DNA from: Pseudomonas sp. ADAK13 | GTDB lineage: Bacteria; Pseudomonadota; Gammaproteobacteria; Pseudomonadales; Pseudomonadaceae | Assembly (NCBI RefSeq): GCF_012935715.1 | Contig: NZ_CP052860.1 | Coordinates: 4,960,001-5,024,000, forward strand | Length of the DNA stretch: 64,000 nucleotides | Reading direction: 5' to 3' | Shown: positions 17,575-27,157 of the stretch, piece after piece | How positions within the stretch are numbered: position 1 is the first letter of the stretch | Layout of the letters: each line of letters begins with the position of its first letter | Position numbers and translations under genes: made by a program | The notes under the pieces: generated by a model | Databases searched by the model: none | The model's input: the letters and a program-made list of their open reading frames with translations, nothing else | What the model was told of the DNA's origin: nothing

Positions 17575-18357
17575 ATGAACACTGAGAAACAGCCTGTAGC
17601 CCACGCGACGTACCCGGACCTGCGGGATAAAACCGTGTTGATTTCCGGCGGTGCGTCCGGGATTGGCGAGTCCATGGTGCGTGCCTTTGCACGCCAGGGC
17701 GCCAAGGTGGCGTTTGTGGACCGGGCACAAGGGCAGGGCGACCGGTTGGCGGCGATATTGTCGGCCGAGGGCCATGCCGTCGAATTCGCCCATTGCGACA
17801 TCACCGACGAGATCGCCTACAAGGCCGCGATCGGGCGCCTTGCGCAAACCCTGGGGCCGATCAACGTGCTGGTGAACAATGCCGCCAACGACGTTCGGCA
17901 CACCCTGGATCAAATCGACTCAGCGCTGTTCGACCAGCTGATTTCGGTCAACCTCAAGCACGCTTTTTTTGCCACCAGGGCCGTGGTACCGATGATGAAG
18001 GCCGCGGGTGGCGGGTCGATCATTAACCTGGGTTCCGTCGGCTGGATGATGGCCTCCAGCGGCTACCCGGTGTACGCCGCCAGCAAAGCCGCCGCCCACG
18101 GCATGACCCGCGCACTGGCACGGGAACTGGGGCCTGGACGGATCCGGGTCAATACCCTGGTGCCGGGTTGGGTGATGACCGAAAAGCAACTGGCGATGTG
18201 GGTGGACGATGCAGCCCGGGAACTGATCAGCCGCAGCCAGTGCCTGCCGGGCAGTGTGCAGCCCGAGCATATCGCCAACATGGCGCTGTTTCTGGCGTCT
18301 GATGTGTCGGCGATGTGTTCGGCGCAGAATTTTATTGTGGATGGGGGGTGGGTCTGA
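17575..18357 (+). CDS. SDR-family pentose 1-dehydrogenase (XylB-like; L-arabinose or D-xylose)
   Basis: 260 residues, classical short-chain dehydrogenase. NAD(P) motif GGASGIG (25-31), NNAAND (101-106), catalytic S154, Y167 and K171 (YAASK). The stretch YPDLRDKTVLISGGASGIG and the C-terminal ASDVSAMCSAQNFIVDGGW resemble Caulobacter XylB. It would oxidise the aldopentose to its lactone, the first step before the SMP-30 lactonase. ATG at 17575 is chosen (GGAG about 10 nt upstream); ATG at 17554 would add seven residues. L-arabinose is the likelier substrate from AraFGH, but D-xylose fits the XylB/XylX resemblance. Confidence 0.8.
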   Translation: MNTEKQPVAHATYPDLRDKTVLISGGASGIGESMVRAFARQGAKVAFVDRAQGQGDRLAAILSAEGHAVEFAHCDITDEIAYKAAIGRLAQTLGPINVLVNNAANDVRHTLDQIDSALFDQLISVNLKHAFFATRAVVPMMKAAGGGSIINLGSVGWMMASSGYPVYAASKAAAHGMTRALARELGPGRIRVNTLVPGWVMTEKQLAMWVDDAARELISRSQCLPGSVQPEHIANMALFLASDVSAMCSAQNFIVDGGWV

Positions 18358-18489
18358 AACGCCGGTGCCAAACGTGATATCTAAGTTTCTCAAACGTCAT
18401 CAACCATTTTTTTTCGGCGTGATACGCTAGCGTTACTTTTGAATTGGCACTGGTCGTTCCCGCGTATACGGCGACAGTGAGGAGTGAAC

Positions 18490-19359
18490 ATGTCGAAAAT
18501 TTCCCACCAGGATCTACGGCGCTCGTTTCGCGAGTTGCTGGCCTCCCAACACTGCTTTCACACGGCTTCGGTATTTGACCCGATGTCGGCCAGGATCGCC
18601 TCGGACCTGGGCTTTGAAGTCGGTATCCTGGGAGGCTCGGTCGCGTCGCTGCAGGTGCTGGCTGCGCCGGACTTTGCGCTGATTACCCTGAGTGAGTTCG
18701 TCGAGCAGGCCACCCGGATCGGCCGGGTGGCGCAACTTCCAGTGATTGCCGACGCCGATCATGGCTACGGCAATGCGCTGAACGTGATGCGCACCGTCCA
18801 GGAACTGGAGCGTGCGGGCGTTTCGGCGCTGACGATTGAAGATACCTTGCTGCCCGCACAGTTCGGGCGCAAATCCACCGACCTCATCAGCACCGAAGAG
18901 GGCGTGGGCAAGGTCAAGGCGGCGCTGGAGGCACGGGTTGATCCGCAGCTTTCGATCATCGCCCGGACCAACGCCGCCGTGCTGCCGGTGGAAGACGTTA
19001 TCCATCGCACCAAGGCGTATCAAGAGGCCGGTGCAGACGGCATCTGCATGGTGGGCATCCGTGACTTCGACCATCTTGAACAGATCGCTGAAGGCCTGAC
19101 GGTTCCGCTGATGCTGGTGACCTACGCCAACCCGAACCTCAACGACAATGAACGCCTGGCCAAACTGGGCGTGCGGATCGTGGTGGCCGGCCACGGCGCC
19201 TACTTCGCTTCGATCAAGGCCACCTACGACAGCCTTCGCGAGCAGCGCAACCTCACCCGCAGCACGTCAAACTTGACGGCCAGCGAATTGACCCATACCT
19301 ACACGTTCCCCGATACCTACGTGAACTGGGCCAAAGAGTTCATGGACGTTCAAGAGTGA
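18490..19359 (+). CDS. Oxaloacetate decarboxylase-like, PEP mutase/isocitrate lyase superfamily
   Basis: 289 residues forming a TIM barrel of the isocitrate lyase/PEP mutase superfamily. It has the Mg-binding segment [37 protein letters not shown] and [18 protein letters not shown]. The sequence is of the PA4872 type, which is described as an oxaloacetate decarboxylase: the usual catalytic cysteine loop of isocitrate lyases (KKCGH) is absent. ATG at 18490 follows GTGAGGAG; the GTG at 18484 is part of that ribosome site. It stands alone between the pentose and taurine genes, with a strong hairpin after its stop. Its link to the neighbours is unclear. Confidence 0.8.
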   Translation: MSKISHQDLRRSFRELLASQHCFHTASVFDPMSARIASDLGFEVGILGGSVASLQVLAAPDFALITLSEFVEQATRIGRVAQLPVIADADHGYGNALNVMRTVQELERAGVSALTIEDTLLPAQFGRKSTDLISTEEGVGKVKAALEARVDPQLSIIARTNAAVLPVEDVIHRTKAYQEAGADGICMVGIRDFDHLEQIAEGLTVPLMLVTYANPNLNDNERLAKLGVRIVVAGHGAYFASIKATYDSLREQRNLTRSTSNLTASELTHTYTFPDTYVNWAKEFMDVQE

Positions 19360-19363
19360 AACC

Positions 19364-19393
19364 CTGCAGGAGCGAGCAAGCTCGCTCCTGCAG
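19364..19393. terminator. Near-perfect 14-bp stem palindrome after the oxaloacetate decarboxylase gene
   Basis: CTGCAGGAGCGAGC followed by AA and its exact complement, starting 4 bp after the stop. The sequence is a common Pseudomonas REP-type palindrome. No T-run follows, so it may be a REP element with terminator effect. Confidence 0.55.
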
Positions 19394-19399
19394 AGGCTC

Positions 19400-19450
19400 T
19401 AAGCTAATTCCATAAAATTATTTATTTTATTTTTTATAGATCAATATCAT
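19400..19450 (+). promoter_or_regulatory. AT-rich upstream region of tauA
   Basis: A conspicuous A/T-rich stretch (about 19405-19450, including ATTATTTATTTTATTTTTTATAG) lies 70-120 bp upstream of tauA in otherwise GC-rich DNA. Sulfur-starvation promoters of this kind often bind CysB-type activators in AT-rich DNA, but no specific box can be assigned here. Confidence 0.3.
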
Positions 19451-19521
19451 CTAACTGAGTTGACCCTTGGAGAGCCGGGAACCGCGCTGCTCAAGTCTTA
19501 TCCGCTCAGGAATCTATAAAA

Positions 19522-20508
19522 ATGAAAACGCTGAAACTGGCCCGGAATCTCTTCTCGGCTGTGGGCCTTGCTGTCCTTTCCCTAAGTGCTCAATCCGCTG
19601 ACCTGACCTTCGGCTACATCAACGGCATCGACCCAATCAAACGCGCGATTGCCGATGGCGAATATGAAAAGGGCATTGGCCAGAAAATCGATTGGCGCGC
19701 ATTCGATGCGGGCCCGGCCGTGTTGGCGGCCATGGCGTCCGGCGATGTTCAGATCGGCAATCTGGGTTCCAGCCCGCTGGCCGCAGCAGCTTCGCGCAAC
19801 ATGCCGTTGGTGGCGTTCATTGTCAGCGCACAGATTCGCAGTTCCGAGGCTCTGGTGGTGCGCGACGGCAGCGGGATCAAGAACCCTGACGACCTGATCG
19901 GCAAAACCATCGCCGTGCCGTTTGTCTCGACCTCCCATTACAGCCTGCTGGGTGCGCTGAAGCACTGGAACCTGGACCCGCGCAAGGTCAACATCGTCAA
20001 CCTGACACCGGCGCAAATCACCGCCGCCTGGGCCCGTGGCGATATCGACGGGGCATTTACCTGGTCGCCTGCCCTGGGTGAAATCCGCAAGACCGGCAAG
20101 ATCCTGACCGACGCTGGCGAGGTTTCAAACTGGGGCGCGCCGACCTTTGAAGTGTGGGTCGCACGCAAGGATTTCGCCGAAAAGAACCCCAAGGTCGTGG
20201 CCGACTTTGCCAAGGTCAGCCTGGCAGCCATTGCCGATTATGCGGCGCATAAAAAAGACTGGACCGCCGACTCTGCCCCTGTGAAGAGCATCGCCCGGCT
20301 CACCGGGGCCAACGCTGCGGACATTCCCGAACTGCTCGATGGCTCTTCGTTCCCGACAGCCGCCGAACAGAAAAGCGCCCAATACCTTGCCGGCGGCACC
20401 GCCAAGGAAATCGCCAAGACCGCCGAATTTCTGAAGGAACAAGGGAAAATCGAACAGGTCCTGCCGGACTATTCAGCCTTTGTCAGCGACAAGTTCATCG
20501 GAGAGTAA
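19522..20508 (+). CDS. tauA: Taurine ABC transporter substrate-binding protein TauA
   Basis: 328 residues. The signal peptide covers about residues 1-25 (cleavage after SAQSA), then a NitT/TauT-type binding fold: [48 protein letters not shown] and [19 protein letters not shown]. It binds taurine or a related alkanesulfonate in the periplasm. The taurine dioxygenase gene follows after 2 bp. The ATPase (tauB) and permease (tauC) genes that normally sit between them are absent from the window, so this binding protein must use components encoded elsewhere, or the arrangement is a remnant or a specialised pair. Confidence 0.85.
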   Translation: MKTLKLARNLFSAVGLAVLSLSAQSADLTFGYINGIDPIKRAIADGEYEKGIGQKIDWRAFDAGPAVLAAMASGDVQIGNLGSSPLAAAASRNMPLVAFIVSAQIRSSEALVVRDGSGIKNPDDLIGKTIAVPFVSTSHYSLLGALKHWNLDPRKVNIVNLTPAQITAAWARGDIDGAFTWSPALGEIRKTGKILTDAGEVSNWGAPTFEVWVARKDFAEKNPKVVADFAKVSLAAIADYAAHKKDWTADSAPVKSIARLTGANAADIPELLDGSSFPTAAEQKSAQYLAGGTAKEIAKTAEFLKEQGKIEQVLPDYSAFVSDKFIGE

Positions 20509-20510
20509 TC

Positions 20511-21344
20511 ATGGGCCTGACGCTTCATCCCCTTGGCCCTGCCATCGGCGCCGAGGTTGAGGGGCTGGATATGTCCCGGCCTCTGACTGACCAACAGCGC
20601 GACTGGGTGGAGCAAGCACTGCTGCAGCATCAGGTGTTGTTCTTCCGTAACCAGGCCATTACCCCCGCGCAGCACGTAGCGTTTGCCGCGCGGTTTGGTG
20701 ATTTGCACCGGCATCCGATTTATCCGCACGTCGATCAGCACCCGGAACTGCTGCTGATCGACACCGCCGTGACCGATGTACGCGACAACGCCATCTGGCA
20801 CACCGACGTGACCTTCCTCGCCGCGCCGGCGATGGGCTCCGTGCTGGCGGCCAGGCAAGTGCCGGCCTTCGGCGGGGATACGTTGTGGGCCAATGGCGTG
20901 GCGGCGTTCGAAGCGTTATCGGGCCCCCTCCGGCACCTGCTTGATGGCCTGACCGCTACCCACGAGTTGACCAAGTCCTTTCCCACCGAACGGTTTGGCA
21001 GCACGCCCGAAGCATTGGAACGCTACGAAAAAGCCAGGAAGGATCACCCGCCGCTGTCACACCCGGTGGTCAGGAGCCATCCCGCTACGGGTCGCAAGGC
21101 ATTGTTTGTGAATGAAGGCTTCACCACGCGAATCAACGAGCTTGAGGCGGCAGAAAGCGAGGCGCTGCTGCGGCTGTTGTTCAGCCACGTGAGCCGCCCG
21201 GAATTTACCGTGCGTTGGCGGTGGAAGGCGAATGATGTAGCGTTCTGGGATAACCGCATTACCCAGCATTACGCAATTGATGATTACCGGCCGCAAAGGC
21301 GGGTGATGCACCGCGCGACGATTTTGGGTGACGTGCCTTTTTGA
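20511..21344 (+). CDS. tauD: Taurine dioxygenase TauD
   Basis: 277 residues of the 2-oxoglutarate/Fe(II) dioxygenase family. The iron triad is visible: WHTDV gives H97 and D99, and the distal histidine is in ITQHYAIDD (H253). R264 in QRRVMHR binds 2-oxoglutarate. These positions match E. coli TauD within two residues. It oxidises taurine to aminoacetaldehyde and sulfite to supply sulfur. It starts 2 bp after the tauA stop, and its own stop overlaps the ATG at 21344, so the three genes are one operon. Related alkylsulfonatases share the motifs, so substrate breadth is uncertain. Confidence 0.85.
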   Translation: MGLTLHPLGPAIGAEVEGLDMSRPLTDQQRDWVEQALLQHQVLFFRNQAITPAQHVAFAARFGDLHRHPIYPHVDQHPELLLIDTAVTDVRDNAIWHTDVTFLAAPAMGSVLAARQVPAFGGDTLWANGVAAFEALSGPLRHLLDGLTATHELTKSFPTERFGSTPEALERYEKARKDHPPLSHPVVRSHPATGRKALFVNEGFTTRINELEAAESEALLRLLFSHVSRPEFTVRWRWKANDVAFWDNRITQHYAIDDYRPQRRVMHRATILGDVPF

Positions 21345-21358
21345 TGGAGGATCAGTCG

Positions 21359-22372
21359 ATGGACCTGCCCTTGGTGATCAACCCGGACGACTATCTGGAA
21401 ACCGAGTTCGGCAGGGAATTCACGCCTGAGCGAAATCGGCGGGCATGGCAGCTGGCGTATGCACGGTTGAGGCACGTACTGTCAGAAGCCGAAGCGGGCG
21501 CTCATGTGTACGTGGTCATGGGCGTGCAAGGGGCTGGCAAGTCGCGGTGGGTGTCGGAAAACCTGGAGCGGTTGGGTCGTGGGGCGATCGTCTTTGATGC
21601 GGCCTTGCCGGCGCGGCGTCATCGGGAGGAGCTGCTTTCCATCGTCAGGGAATATGCAATCCCGGTAACGGGCATCCTGGTGAGCGCACCCTTGGAGCTG
21701 GCGTTAGCGCGAAACGCACAACGCAGCGCTGACAAGAGGGTGCCGGAGGAGGCGTTGAAAAGCGTGTTCAATATGCTTGAGACGCCTAGTGAAGACGAAG
21801 GATTCGTATGGGTGCAAACCATTGAACAACAAGCTCCGCTGCCCACAACCCTGCAAACTGACCGGATGACCCTGGTTGCGCCTGATGTGGCGCTCGCTGA
21901 AAAACTCGCCGATGCGTTGAACGCCAGCTACGCACTGCACCGCCAGTTTCTAGTATGGAGCAAGCCGCACTGGACGCTGGAGGACGCGCAGGAAAGCTTG
22001 CAGCGGGCGAAAAAAGACTTCGATGAACCTGCCGGGGAGAAAAGGTATTTTCTGTTATCTCGCGACGATCCGCAGATATTGGTGGGCTGTATCGGCCTGC
22101 TGCCGCTGGCCGATGAGGTTCACAGCTTCGAAGTTGGCTATTGGGGCAATCAGGCTCACGCCGGCCTGGGGCTGATGAGGGAGGCTTTGGCTGCTCTGGT
22201 TTCGCAGTTGACCGGGCACACACTGCGTCTGACCACTTCCTCGGCGAACCTATCCAGCCAACGACTGGCTGAGGCTGCGGGATTTGAATGGGTGGAAACC
22301 CTTGAAGGCGCGCGTCGCTGCGAGTACTTCGGAGTGCGCGATACGCTGGTTTACCGCCGGGTCGCACGCTGA
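21359..22372 (+). CDS. P-loop kinase-like / GNAT acetyltransferase fusion protein
   Basis: 337 residues with two parts. Residues 1-160 contain VYVVMGVQGAGKSRW (Walker A, 55-62) and a later ILVSAPLELALARNAQRSADKRVPEEALKSVF segment that looks like the lid/LID-arginine region of polynucleotide-kinase or zeta-toxin-like P-loop kinases. Residues about 165-337 read as a RimJ/RimL-type GNAT: LQTDRMTLVAPD..., FLLSRDDPQILVGCIGLL, EVGYWGNQAHAGLGLMREALAALV and LAEAAGFEWVETLEGARRCEYFGVRDTLVYRR. ATG at 21359 is preferred (GGAGG 8 nt upstream); ATG at 21344 overlaps the tauD stop. The function is unknown; small-molecule phosphorylation or acetylation, detoxification or toxin-like activity are all possible. 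Confidence 0.7.
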   Translation: MDLPLVINPDDYLETEFGREFTPERNRRAWQLAYARLRHVLSEAEAGAHVYVVMGVQGAGKSRWVSENLERLGRGAIVFDAALPARRHREELLSIVREYAIPVTGILVSAPLELALARNAQRSADKRVPEEALKSVFNMLETPSEDEGFVWVQTIEQQAPLPTTLQTDRMTLVAPDVALAEKLADALNASYALHRQFLVWSKPHWTLEDAQESLQRAKKDFDEPAGEKRYFLLSRDDPQILVGCIGLLPLADEVHSFEVGYWGNQAHAGLGLMREALAALVSQLTGHTLRLTTSSANLSSQRLAEAAGFEWVETLEGARRCEYFGVRDTLVYRRVAR

Positions 22373-22380
22373 CCCCTTTA

Positions 22381-22944
22381 TTAACGGTACTCACACTCCC
22401 CACGCAGCAGCGAAAGCTGTACCAGGTCTTGGTGACTTCCGTTCCAGTAACCGGCCTGCCTCAGCGTGCCTTCACGCACGAACCCGGCTTTTTCAAGCAG
22501 GTTCAGCGACGGTGTGTTGTCGGGGTGGACCAATGCTTCGATCCTGTTGAGCGCCATGTGCTGGAACGCCCATTGAACGGCGGCGTAAACCGCCTCCTTC
22601 ATGAGCCCGCGGCCTTGTGCCGATGGCGCCAGCTCAAACCCGATGGCGCAACTGCGCCACCCACGATTCCATTTGAAGAAGCCACAGGTGCCGATCAGCG
22701 CTGCCGTGGCGGTGTCCTCAATCCCCCAGCGAACCCCCGGATTGGCCGAGGTGCGCCAACTGGCAAACAGCTCGATCAATTGCTCCGCCTGCCGAGGCTC
22801 GGTCAGCGGATCGGTGCCGAACCACTTCATCGCCTCCGCATCGCCATGAATCGCAAACAGCACCGCTGCGTCCTGCGGTGTCAGTTCCCTGAGCCGCAGG
22901 CGTTCGGTTTTGATGAGGGGGAAGTCGGACACGGTGGCCGTCAC
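22381..22944 (-). CDS. GNAT-family N-acetyltransferase (RimJ/RimL type)
   Basis: 187 residues. It begins with TERLRLRELTPQDAAVLFAIHGDAEAMKWFG. The acetyl-CoA-binding segment is FELAPSAQGRGLMKEAVYAAVQWAF (Q/RxxGxG/A-like), followed by IEALVHPDNTPSLNLLEKAGFVREGTLRQAGYWNG, typical of acetyltransferases that modify ribosomal protein termini or small amines. It converges with the P-loop/GNAT fusion gene with only 8 bp between stops, so two GNAT domains lie tail to tail. The substrate is not predictable. Confidence 0.8.
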   Translation of the reverse strand: MTATVSDFPLIKTERLRLRELTPQDAAVLFAIHGDAEAMKWFGTDPLTEPRQAEQLIELFASWRTSANPGVRWGIEDTATAALIGTCGFFKWNRGWRSCAIGFELAPSAQGRGLMKEAVYAAVQWAFQHMALNRIEALVHPDNTPSLNLLEKAGFVREGTLRQAGYWNGSHQDLVQLSLLRGECEYR

Positions 22945-23033
22945 CTTTTGGAAAAACGATCCCTACGGTGTGTTGTACGGCGCAAAAAATCAATCAGGCG
23001 GAAGGCAAACACATTCTCCTGATCAACCGAGAT

Positions 23034-23063
23034 CCAATGTGGGAGCTGTCGAGCCCCACATTG
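23034..23063. terminator. Hairpin after paaZ
   Basis: Inverted repeat CCAATGTGGG ... CCCACATTGG with a 10-nt loop, 11 bp beyond the paaZ stop on the minus strand. It is REP-like and positioned to end the long paa transcript. Confidence 0.5.
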
Positions 23064-23073
23064 GTCTGAGCGA

Positions 23074-25128
23074 TCAGTCTTCGCGTTTCACCACCAACGT
23101 CAAGATGTCATAACTGGCCACCAACTCACCCAACTGGTTGGTCACCTCCACATCCCACGCCACCACGCCCTGGGGAATGCCTTGCGGGCTCTTCTTGCCC
23201 TGGTCAATCTTGCGTTTGCACGTCAGTCGCGCCTGGATGGTGTCGCCAATGCCCACCGGGTTGATAAAGCGCAGGGTGTCGAGCCCGTAGTTCGCCAATA
23301 CCGGGCCCGGCGCCGGGGACACAAACAGACCGGCCGCCGCCGACAGCACAAAATAACCGTGGGCGATGCGCTTGCCGAATTGCGATTCCTTGGCGGCGAT
23401 GTCGTCGAAGTGCATGTAGAAGTGGTCGCCCGACAGGCAGCCGAAGTTCACCAGGTCGGCCTCGGTGACGGTGCGGCGGTGGGTCAGCAGCGATTCGCCA
23501 ATCTGCAGGTCCTGGAAGAACCGGCGGAACGGGTGCACTTCGGTCTCGATGACCTTGGCACCGCGCACGTATTCGCCGGTGACCGCCGCCAGCATGGTCG
23601 GCGAGCCCTGGACCGCCGCGCGTTGCAGGTAGTGTTTCACTGCGCGCAGGCCGCCGAGCTCTTCGCCGCCACCGGCGCGGCCCGGGCCGCCGTGTTTGAG
23701 CTGGGGCAGGGGGGAGCCGTGACCGGTGGACTCGGCGGCGGATTCGCGGTCGAGCACCAGCAGGCGGCCGTGCCAGGCGGCTGCCACCGGGATGGCTTTG
23801 GCGGCAATCTGCGGGTCTTTGGTGATCAGGCTGGCGACGAGGCTGCCTTTGCCGCGTGCGGCCAGGGCGAGGGCTTCGTCCAGGTCGTCGTAGGCCATCA
23901 GGGTGCTGACCGGGCCGAAGGCCTCGATGTCGTGGGCGCCACCCTCAGCGTGCGGGTCGCGCGCTTGCAGCAGGGTCGGGGCGAAGAACGCGCCCTGGCT
24001 GACGTTTTCACCGCGCGGCTCAAACCCGTCGCGGGCGCCGAACAGCATGTCGCTGCTCTGCAACAGGCTTTCCAGGCGCTCGGCCACGTCTTTCTGTTGG
24101 TCGTGGGAGGCCAGCGCACCCATGCGCACGCCTTCCACCGACGGGTCGCCCACCACGACTTTTTTCAGGCGGTCCCGCAGGCGGGTGGCAACCGCATCGA
24201 TGTGTTTGGCCGGCACAATGGCGCGGCGAATGGCGGTGCATTTCTGCCCGGCCTTGGTGGTCATTTCCCGGGCGACTTCCTTGATGAACAGCTCGAACTC
24301 TTCGTCGTCCGGGGTGACGTCCGGGGCGAGGATCGCGCAGTTCAGCGAGTCGGCCTCGGCATTGAACGGCACCGAGTTACGGATCAGGTTCGGGTTGACC
24401 CGCAGTTTGGCCGCGGTGTCGGCGGAGCCGGTGAAGGTCACCACGTCCTGGCCTTGCAGGCGGTCGAGCAGGTCGCCGGTGCTGCCTATCACCAGTTGCA
24501 GGCTGCCCGGTGGCAGCAGGCCGGATTCGTCCATCAGGCGCACCACGGCTTCTGTCAGGTAGCTGGTGGCGCTGGCCGGCTTGACGATGCACGGCATGCC
24601 CGCCAGAAAGCTCGGGGCGAATTTTTCCAGCATGCCCCAGATCGGGAAGTTGAACGCGTTGATGTGCACCACCAGGCCGCCACGGGGCACCAGGATGTGG
24701 GTACCGGCAAAACTCCCCAGCTTGCTCAACTGCATTGCCGGGCCTTCGTGGACGATATTGCCCGATGGCAATTCCCGCGAGCCGAGGCTGGCGTAGGTGA
24801 ACAGCGTGCTGTTGCCGCCTTCGATATCGATCCAGCTGTCGGCGCGGGTCGCGCCGCTGTGGTGGGAGAGGGCGTAGAGCTGCTCTTTGCGCTCGCTCAG
24901 GTACAGGGCGATGGCCTTGAGGCGCTGGGCCCGTTGCTGGAAGTCCAGGGCCATCAGCCCGCTGACACCCTGGCGGCGCCCGTGCTCGATGGCTTCGGCG
25001 AAGTCCGGACGTTCTTCATGAGTGCGCGCCAGTTCGTGGCCTTCGATGGCGCTGCGCAGCACCTGGGCGCCGTGTTGGCCGATCCAGCGGCCAGCGATAA
25101 AACTTTGCAGGGTAGGGGCGTGAGGCAT
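23074..25128 (-). CDS. paaZ: Oxepin-CoA hydrolase / 3-oxo-5,6-dehydrosuberyl-CoA semialdehyde dehydrogenase PaaZ
   Basis: About 684 residues, the normal PaaZ length. Residues 1-510 are an aldehyde dehydrogenase domain (FNFPIWGMLEKFAPSFLAGMP, VTFTGSADTAAKLR, cysteine in TTKAGQKCTAIRRAIVP, GRAGGGEELGG). Residues 530-684 are a MaoC-like hydratase domain (LTHRRTVTEADLVNFGCLSGDHFYMHFDD, GKRIAHGYFVLS). The hydratase part opens the oxepin ring and the dehydrogenase part oxidises the resulting semialdehyde. ATG at 25128 has GGAGGA 7 nt upstream; a GTG codon directly precedes it. Last gene of the paaABCDE-DUF485-paaL-paaZ operon. Confidence 0.93.
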   Translation of the reverse strand: MPHAPTLQSFIAGRWIGQHGAQVLRSAIEGHELARTHEERPDFAEAIEHGRRQGVSGLMALDFQQRAQRLKAIALYLSERKEQLYALSHHSGATRADSWIDIEGGNSTLFTYASLGSRELPSGNIVHEGPAMQLSKLGSFAGTHILVPRGGLVVHINAFNFPIWGMLEKFAPSFLAGMPCIVKPASATSYLTEAVVRLMDESGLLPPGSLQLVIGSTGDLLDRLQGQDVVTFTGSADTAAKLRVNPNLIRNSVPFNAEADSLNCAILAPDVTPDDEEFELFIKEVAREMTTKAGQKCTAIRRAIVPAKHIDAVATRLRDRLKKVVVGDPSVEGVRMGALASHDQQKDVAERLESLLQSSDMLFGARDGFEPRGENVSQGAFFAPTLLQARDPHAEGGAHDIEAFGPVSTLMAYDDLDEALALAARGKGSLVASLITKDPQIAAKAIPVAAAWHGRLLVLDRESAAESTGHGSPLPQLKHGGPGRAGGGEELGGLRAVKHYLQRAAVQGSPTMLAAVTGEYVRGAKVIETEVHPFRRFFQDLQIGESLLTHRRTVTEADLVNFGCLSGDHFYMHFDDIAAKESQFGKRIAHGYFVLSAAAGLFVSPAPGPVLANYGLDTLRFINPVGIGDTIQARLTCKRKIDQGKKSPQGIPQGVVAWDVEVTNQLGELVASYDILTLVVKRED

Positions 25129-25157
25129 CACGATTCCTCCGGGTTGGATAAAGAGAG

Positions 25158-26804
25158 TTAGTGTTTGCTGGCGCCTGCGGCACCAATGCCGGTCATGGAG
25201 CGAATGAACTGCGCCAGGTAGCGGCCGCGCTCAATGGCGGCGCGGGGCGAACGGTCGGTGACGGAAAAGGCCCAGGCGCTGAAAAACGCCAGGCTCATGG
25301 AGAACAGGGCCGGGTTGGAGTACGGGAACAGCGCCTTGTCGTAATGCAGCACGTTGACCCACACCGCCGGGCTCAGCACCAGCAGCACGATGGCCGAGAC
25401 CAGCCCCGCCAGGCTGCCGGTCACCGCGCCACGGGTGGTCAGGCCCTTCCAGTACATCGAGAGGAACAGCACCGGGAAATTCACCGAGGCGGCGATTGCC
25501 AGTACCAGGCCCGACAGGAACGCAATGTTTTGCGACTCAAACAGCAGGCCGAGGATGATCGCCAACACGCCGATGCACAGCGTGGCGATGCGCGACACGC
25601 GGATTTCCTGCTGCTCGCTGGCCTGGCCCTTGCGGATCACACAGGCATACAGGTCGTGGGACACCGCCGATGCGCCGGACAATGCCAGCCCGGCCACCAC
25701 CGCCAGGATCGTCGCGAAGGCCACCGCCGAAATGAACCCGAGGAACAGGTTGCCACCCACGGCCTGGGCCAGGTGCACGGCGATCATGTTGCCGCCGCCG
25801 ATGATTGCGCCATTGGCATCGCGAAAGCCTGGATCGGTGCCCACCATGACGATGGCACCGAAGCCGACGATGATCAGCAGCAGGTAGAAGTAGCCAATGA
25901 AACCGGTGGCGTAGAACACGCTTTTGCGCGCTTCCTTGGCATCGCTGACGGTAAAGAAACGCATCAGGATATGCGGCAGCCCGGCGGTGCCGAACATCAT
26001 GCCAAGGCCCAGGGAAATCGCATCGATCGGGTTCGACAGCAAGCCGCCCGGCGCCATGATCGCGTTGCCCTTGGCATGCACGGCGGTGGCCCCGGCGAAC
26101 ATCGCTTCGGTGCTGAAACCAAAGTGCTTGAGCACCATGAACGCCATGAAGGTGGTGCCGAACAGCAGCATTACCGCCTTGATGATCTGCACCCAGGTGG
26201 TGGCGAGCATGCCGCCGAATGTCACGTAGAACACCATCAGCACGCCCACCAGCATTACCGCATACAGGTAGTCGATGCCGAACAGCAGCTCGATCAGCTT
26301 GCCGGCACCAACCATCTGCGCCACCAGGTACATCAGTGCCACGGTCAGGGTGCCGAAGGCCGAGGTCAGGCGCACCGGCGTTTGCTCCAGCCGGTAGGAC
26401 ACCACATCGGCAAAGGTGTATTTGCCCAGGTTGCGCAGGCGTTCGGCGATCAGGAACAGGATGATCGGCCAGCCGGCCAACACACCCAGGGCGTAGAGCA
26501 GACCGTCATAGCCGTTGAGGAACATCATCGCCGAGATGCCCAGGAATGACGCGGCGGAGATCATGTCGCCGGCGATCGCCAGGCCATTCTGGAAACCGCT
26601 CATGCCACCGCCGGCGGTGTAGAAGTCGCTGGCGGAGCGGGTGCGCAGGGCGGCCCAACGGGTGACGCCAAGGGTGAACAGCACGAACACCAGGAACATG
26701 CCGATGGCGTTCCAGTTCAATGGCCGGGACGCGCCATCGGCGGCCACCGCCAAGTCCGTGGCCAACGCCAAAGGCAGGAGAAACCACGCCACCAGCCGGC
26801 TCAT
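25158..26804 (-). CDS. paaL: Phenylacetate permease PaaL (sodium:solute symporter family)
   Basis: About 548 residues with a signal-like N-terminus ([10 protein letters not shown]) and 13 or so membrane helices of the SSS family. [44 protein letters not shown] is the conserved helix 1-2 region shared with the acetate permease ActP. The ActP-type proteins and a small DUF485 partner usually travel together, as here. Its place between the DUF485 gene and paaZ inside the paa operon marks it as the phenylacetate uptake system. ATG at 26804 overlaps the upstream stop as ATGA; an upstream GTG at 26813 abuts the ribosome site and is less likely. Confidence 0.87.
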   Translation of the reverse strand: MSRLVAWFLLPLALATDLAVAADGASRPLNWNAIGMFLVFVLFTLGVTRWAALRTRSASDFYTAGGGMSGFQNGLAIAGDMISAASFLGISAMMFLNGYDGLLYALGVLAGWPIILFLIAERLRNLGKYTFADVVSYRLEQTPVRLTSAFGTLTVALMYLVAQMVGAGKLIELLFGIDYLYAVMLVGVLMVFYVTFGGMLATTWVQIIKAVMLLFGTTFMAFMVLKHFGFSTEAMFAGATAVHAKGNAIMAPGGLLSNPIDAISLGLGMMFGTAGLPHILMRFFTVSDAKEARKSVFYATGFIGYFYLLLIIVGFGAIVMVGTDPGFRDANGAIIGGGNMIAVHLAQAVGGNLFLGFISAVAFATILAVVAGLALSGASAVSHDLYACVIRKGQASEQQEIRVSRIATLCIGVLAIILGLLFESQNIAFLSGLVLAIAASVNFPVLFLSMYWKGLTTRGAVTGSLAGLVSAIVLLVLSPAVWVNVLHYDKALFPYSNPALFSMSLAFFSAWAFSVTDRSPRAAIERGRYLAQFIRSMTGIGAAGASKH

Positions 26805-27109
26805 GCTGCGCACTCCTGCTTGAGTTTGTCGTTCAGCGGGTCGATCACATGATTGGCGCGGTACACATAAAAGCCGGTCAGCGCGAACGCCAGCAGCACA
26901 ATCACCACACCCACCAACATGCCCACGGTGGTCACGCCGCCGCTCAACGACTGCCCGAGGGTGGCCGGGGAGAACGCCACCAGCAGCACGAAGCCGAAAT
27001 AGATCACCAGCATGATCAGCGACAGCGACCAGTACAGGTTCTGTTTGCGGCGTACCAACTGGATGAAGTCGGGATGTCGACGGATGCGTTCGATATCGTC
27101 GGGGGTCAT
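26801..27109 (-). CDS. DUF485 membrane protein, partner of the SSS permease
   Basis: 102 residues. [47 protein letters not shown] is the DUF485 (YjcH) signature, with two membrane helices (about residues 25-47 and 60-85). Such proteins accompany ActP/PaaL-type symporters, though their exact role is not established. ATG at 27109 is preferred (AAAGGAG 9 nt upstream); the open frame extends 15 codons further without a ribosome site. Translationally coupled to paaL. Confidence 0.85.
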   Translation of the reverse strand: MTPDDIERIRRHPDFIQLVRRKQNLYWSLSLIMLVIYFGFVLLVAFSPATLGQSLSGGVTTVGMLVGVVIVLLAFALTGFYVYRANHVIDPLNDKLKQECAA

Positions 27110-27157
27110 GACGGTGTGCTCCTTTTTATTGTTGTGGTTGTGGTGTTGCGGCACGCG

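Noticed and set aside
18490..19359. Methylisocitrate lyase (PrpB) or isocitrate lyase
   Set aside because: The KKCGH-type catalytic cysteine loop is missing and the sequence fits the PA4872-type oxaloacetate decarboxylase.
23182..25161. A 659-codon open frame opposite paaZ
   Set aside because: Shadow of paaZ; no recognisable domain and low-complexity composition.
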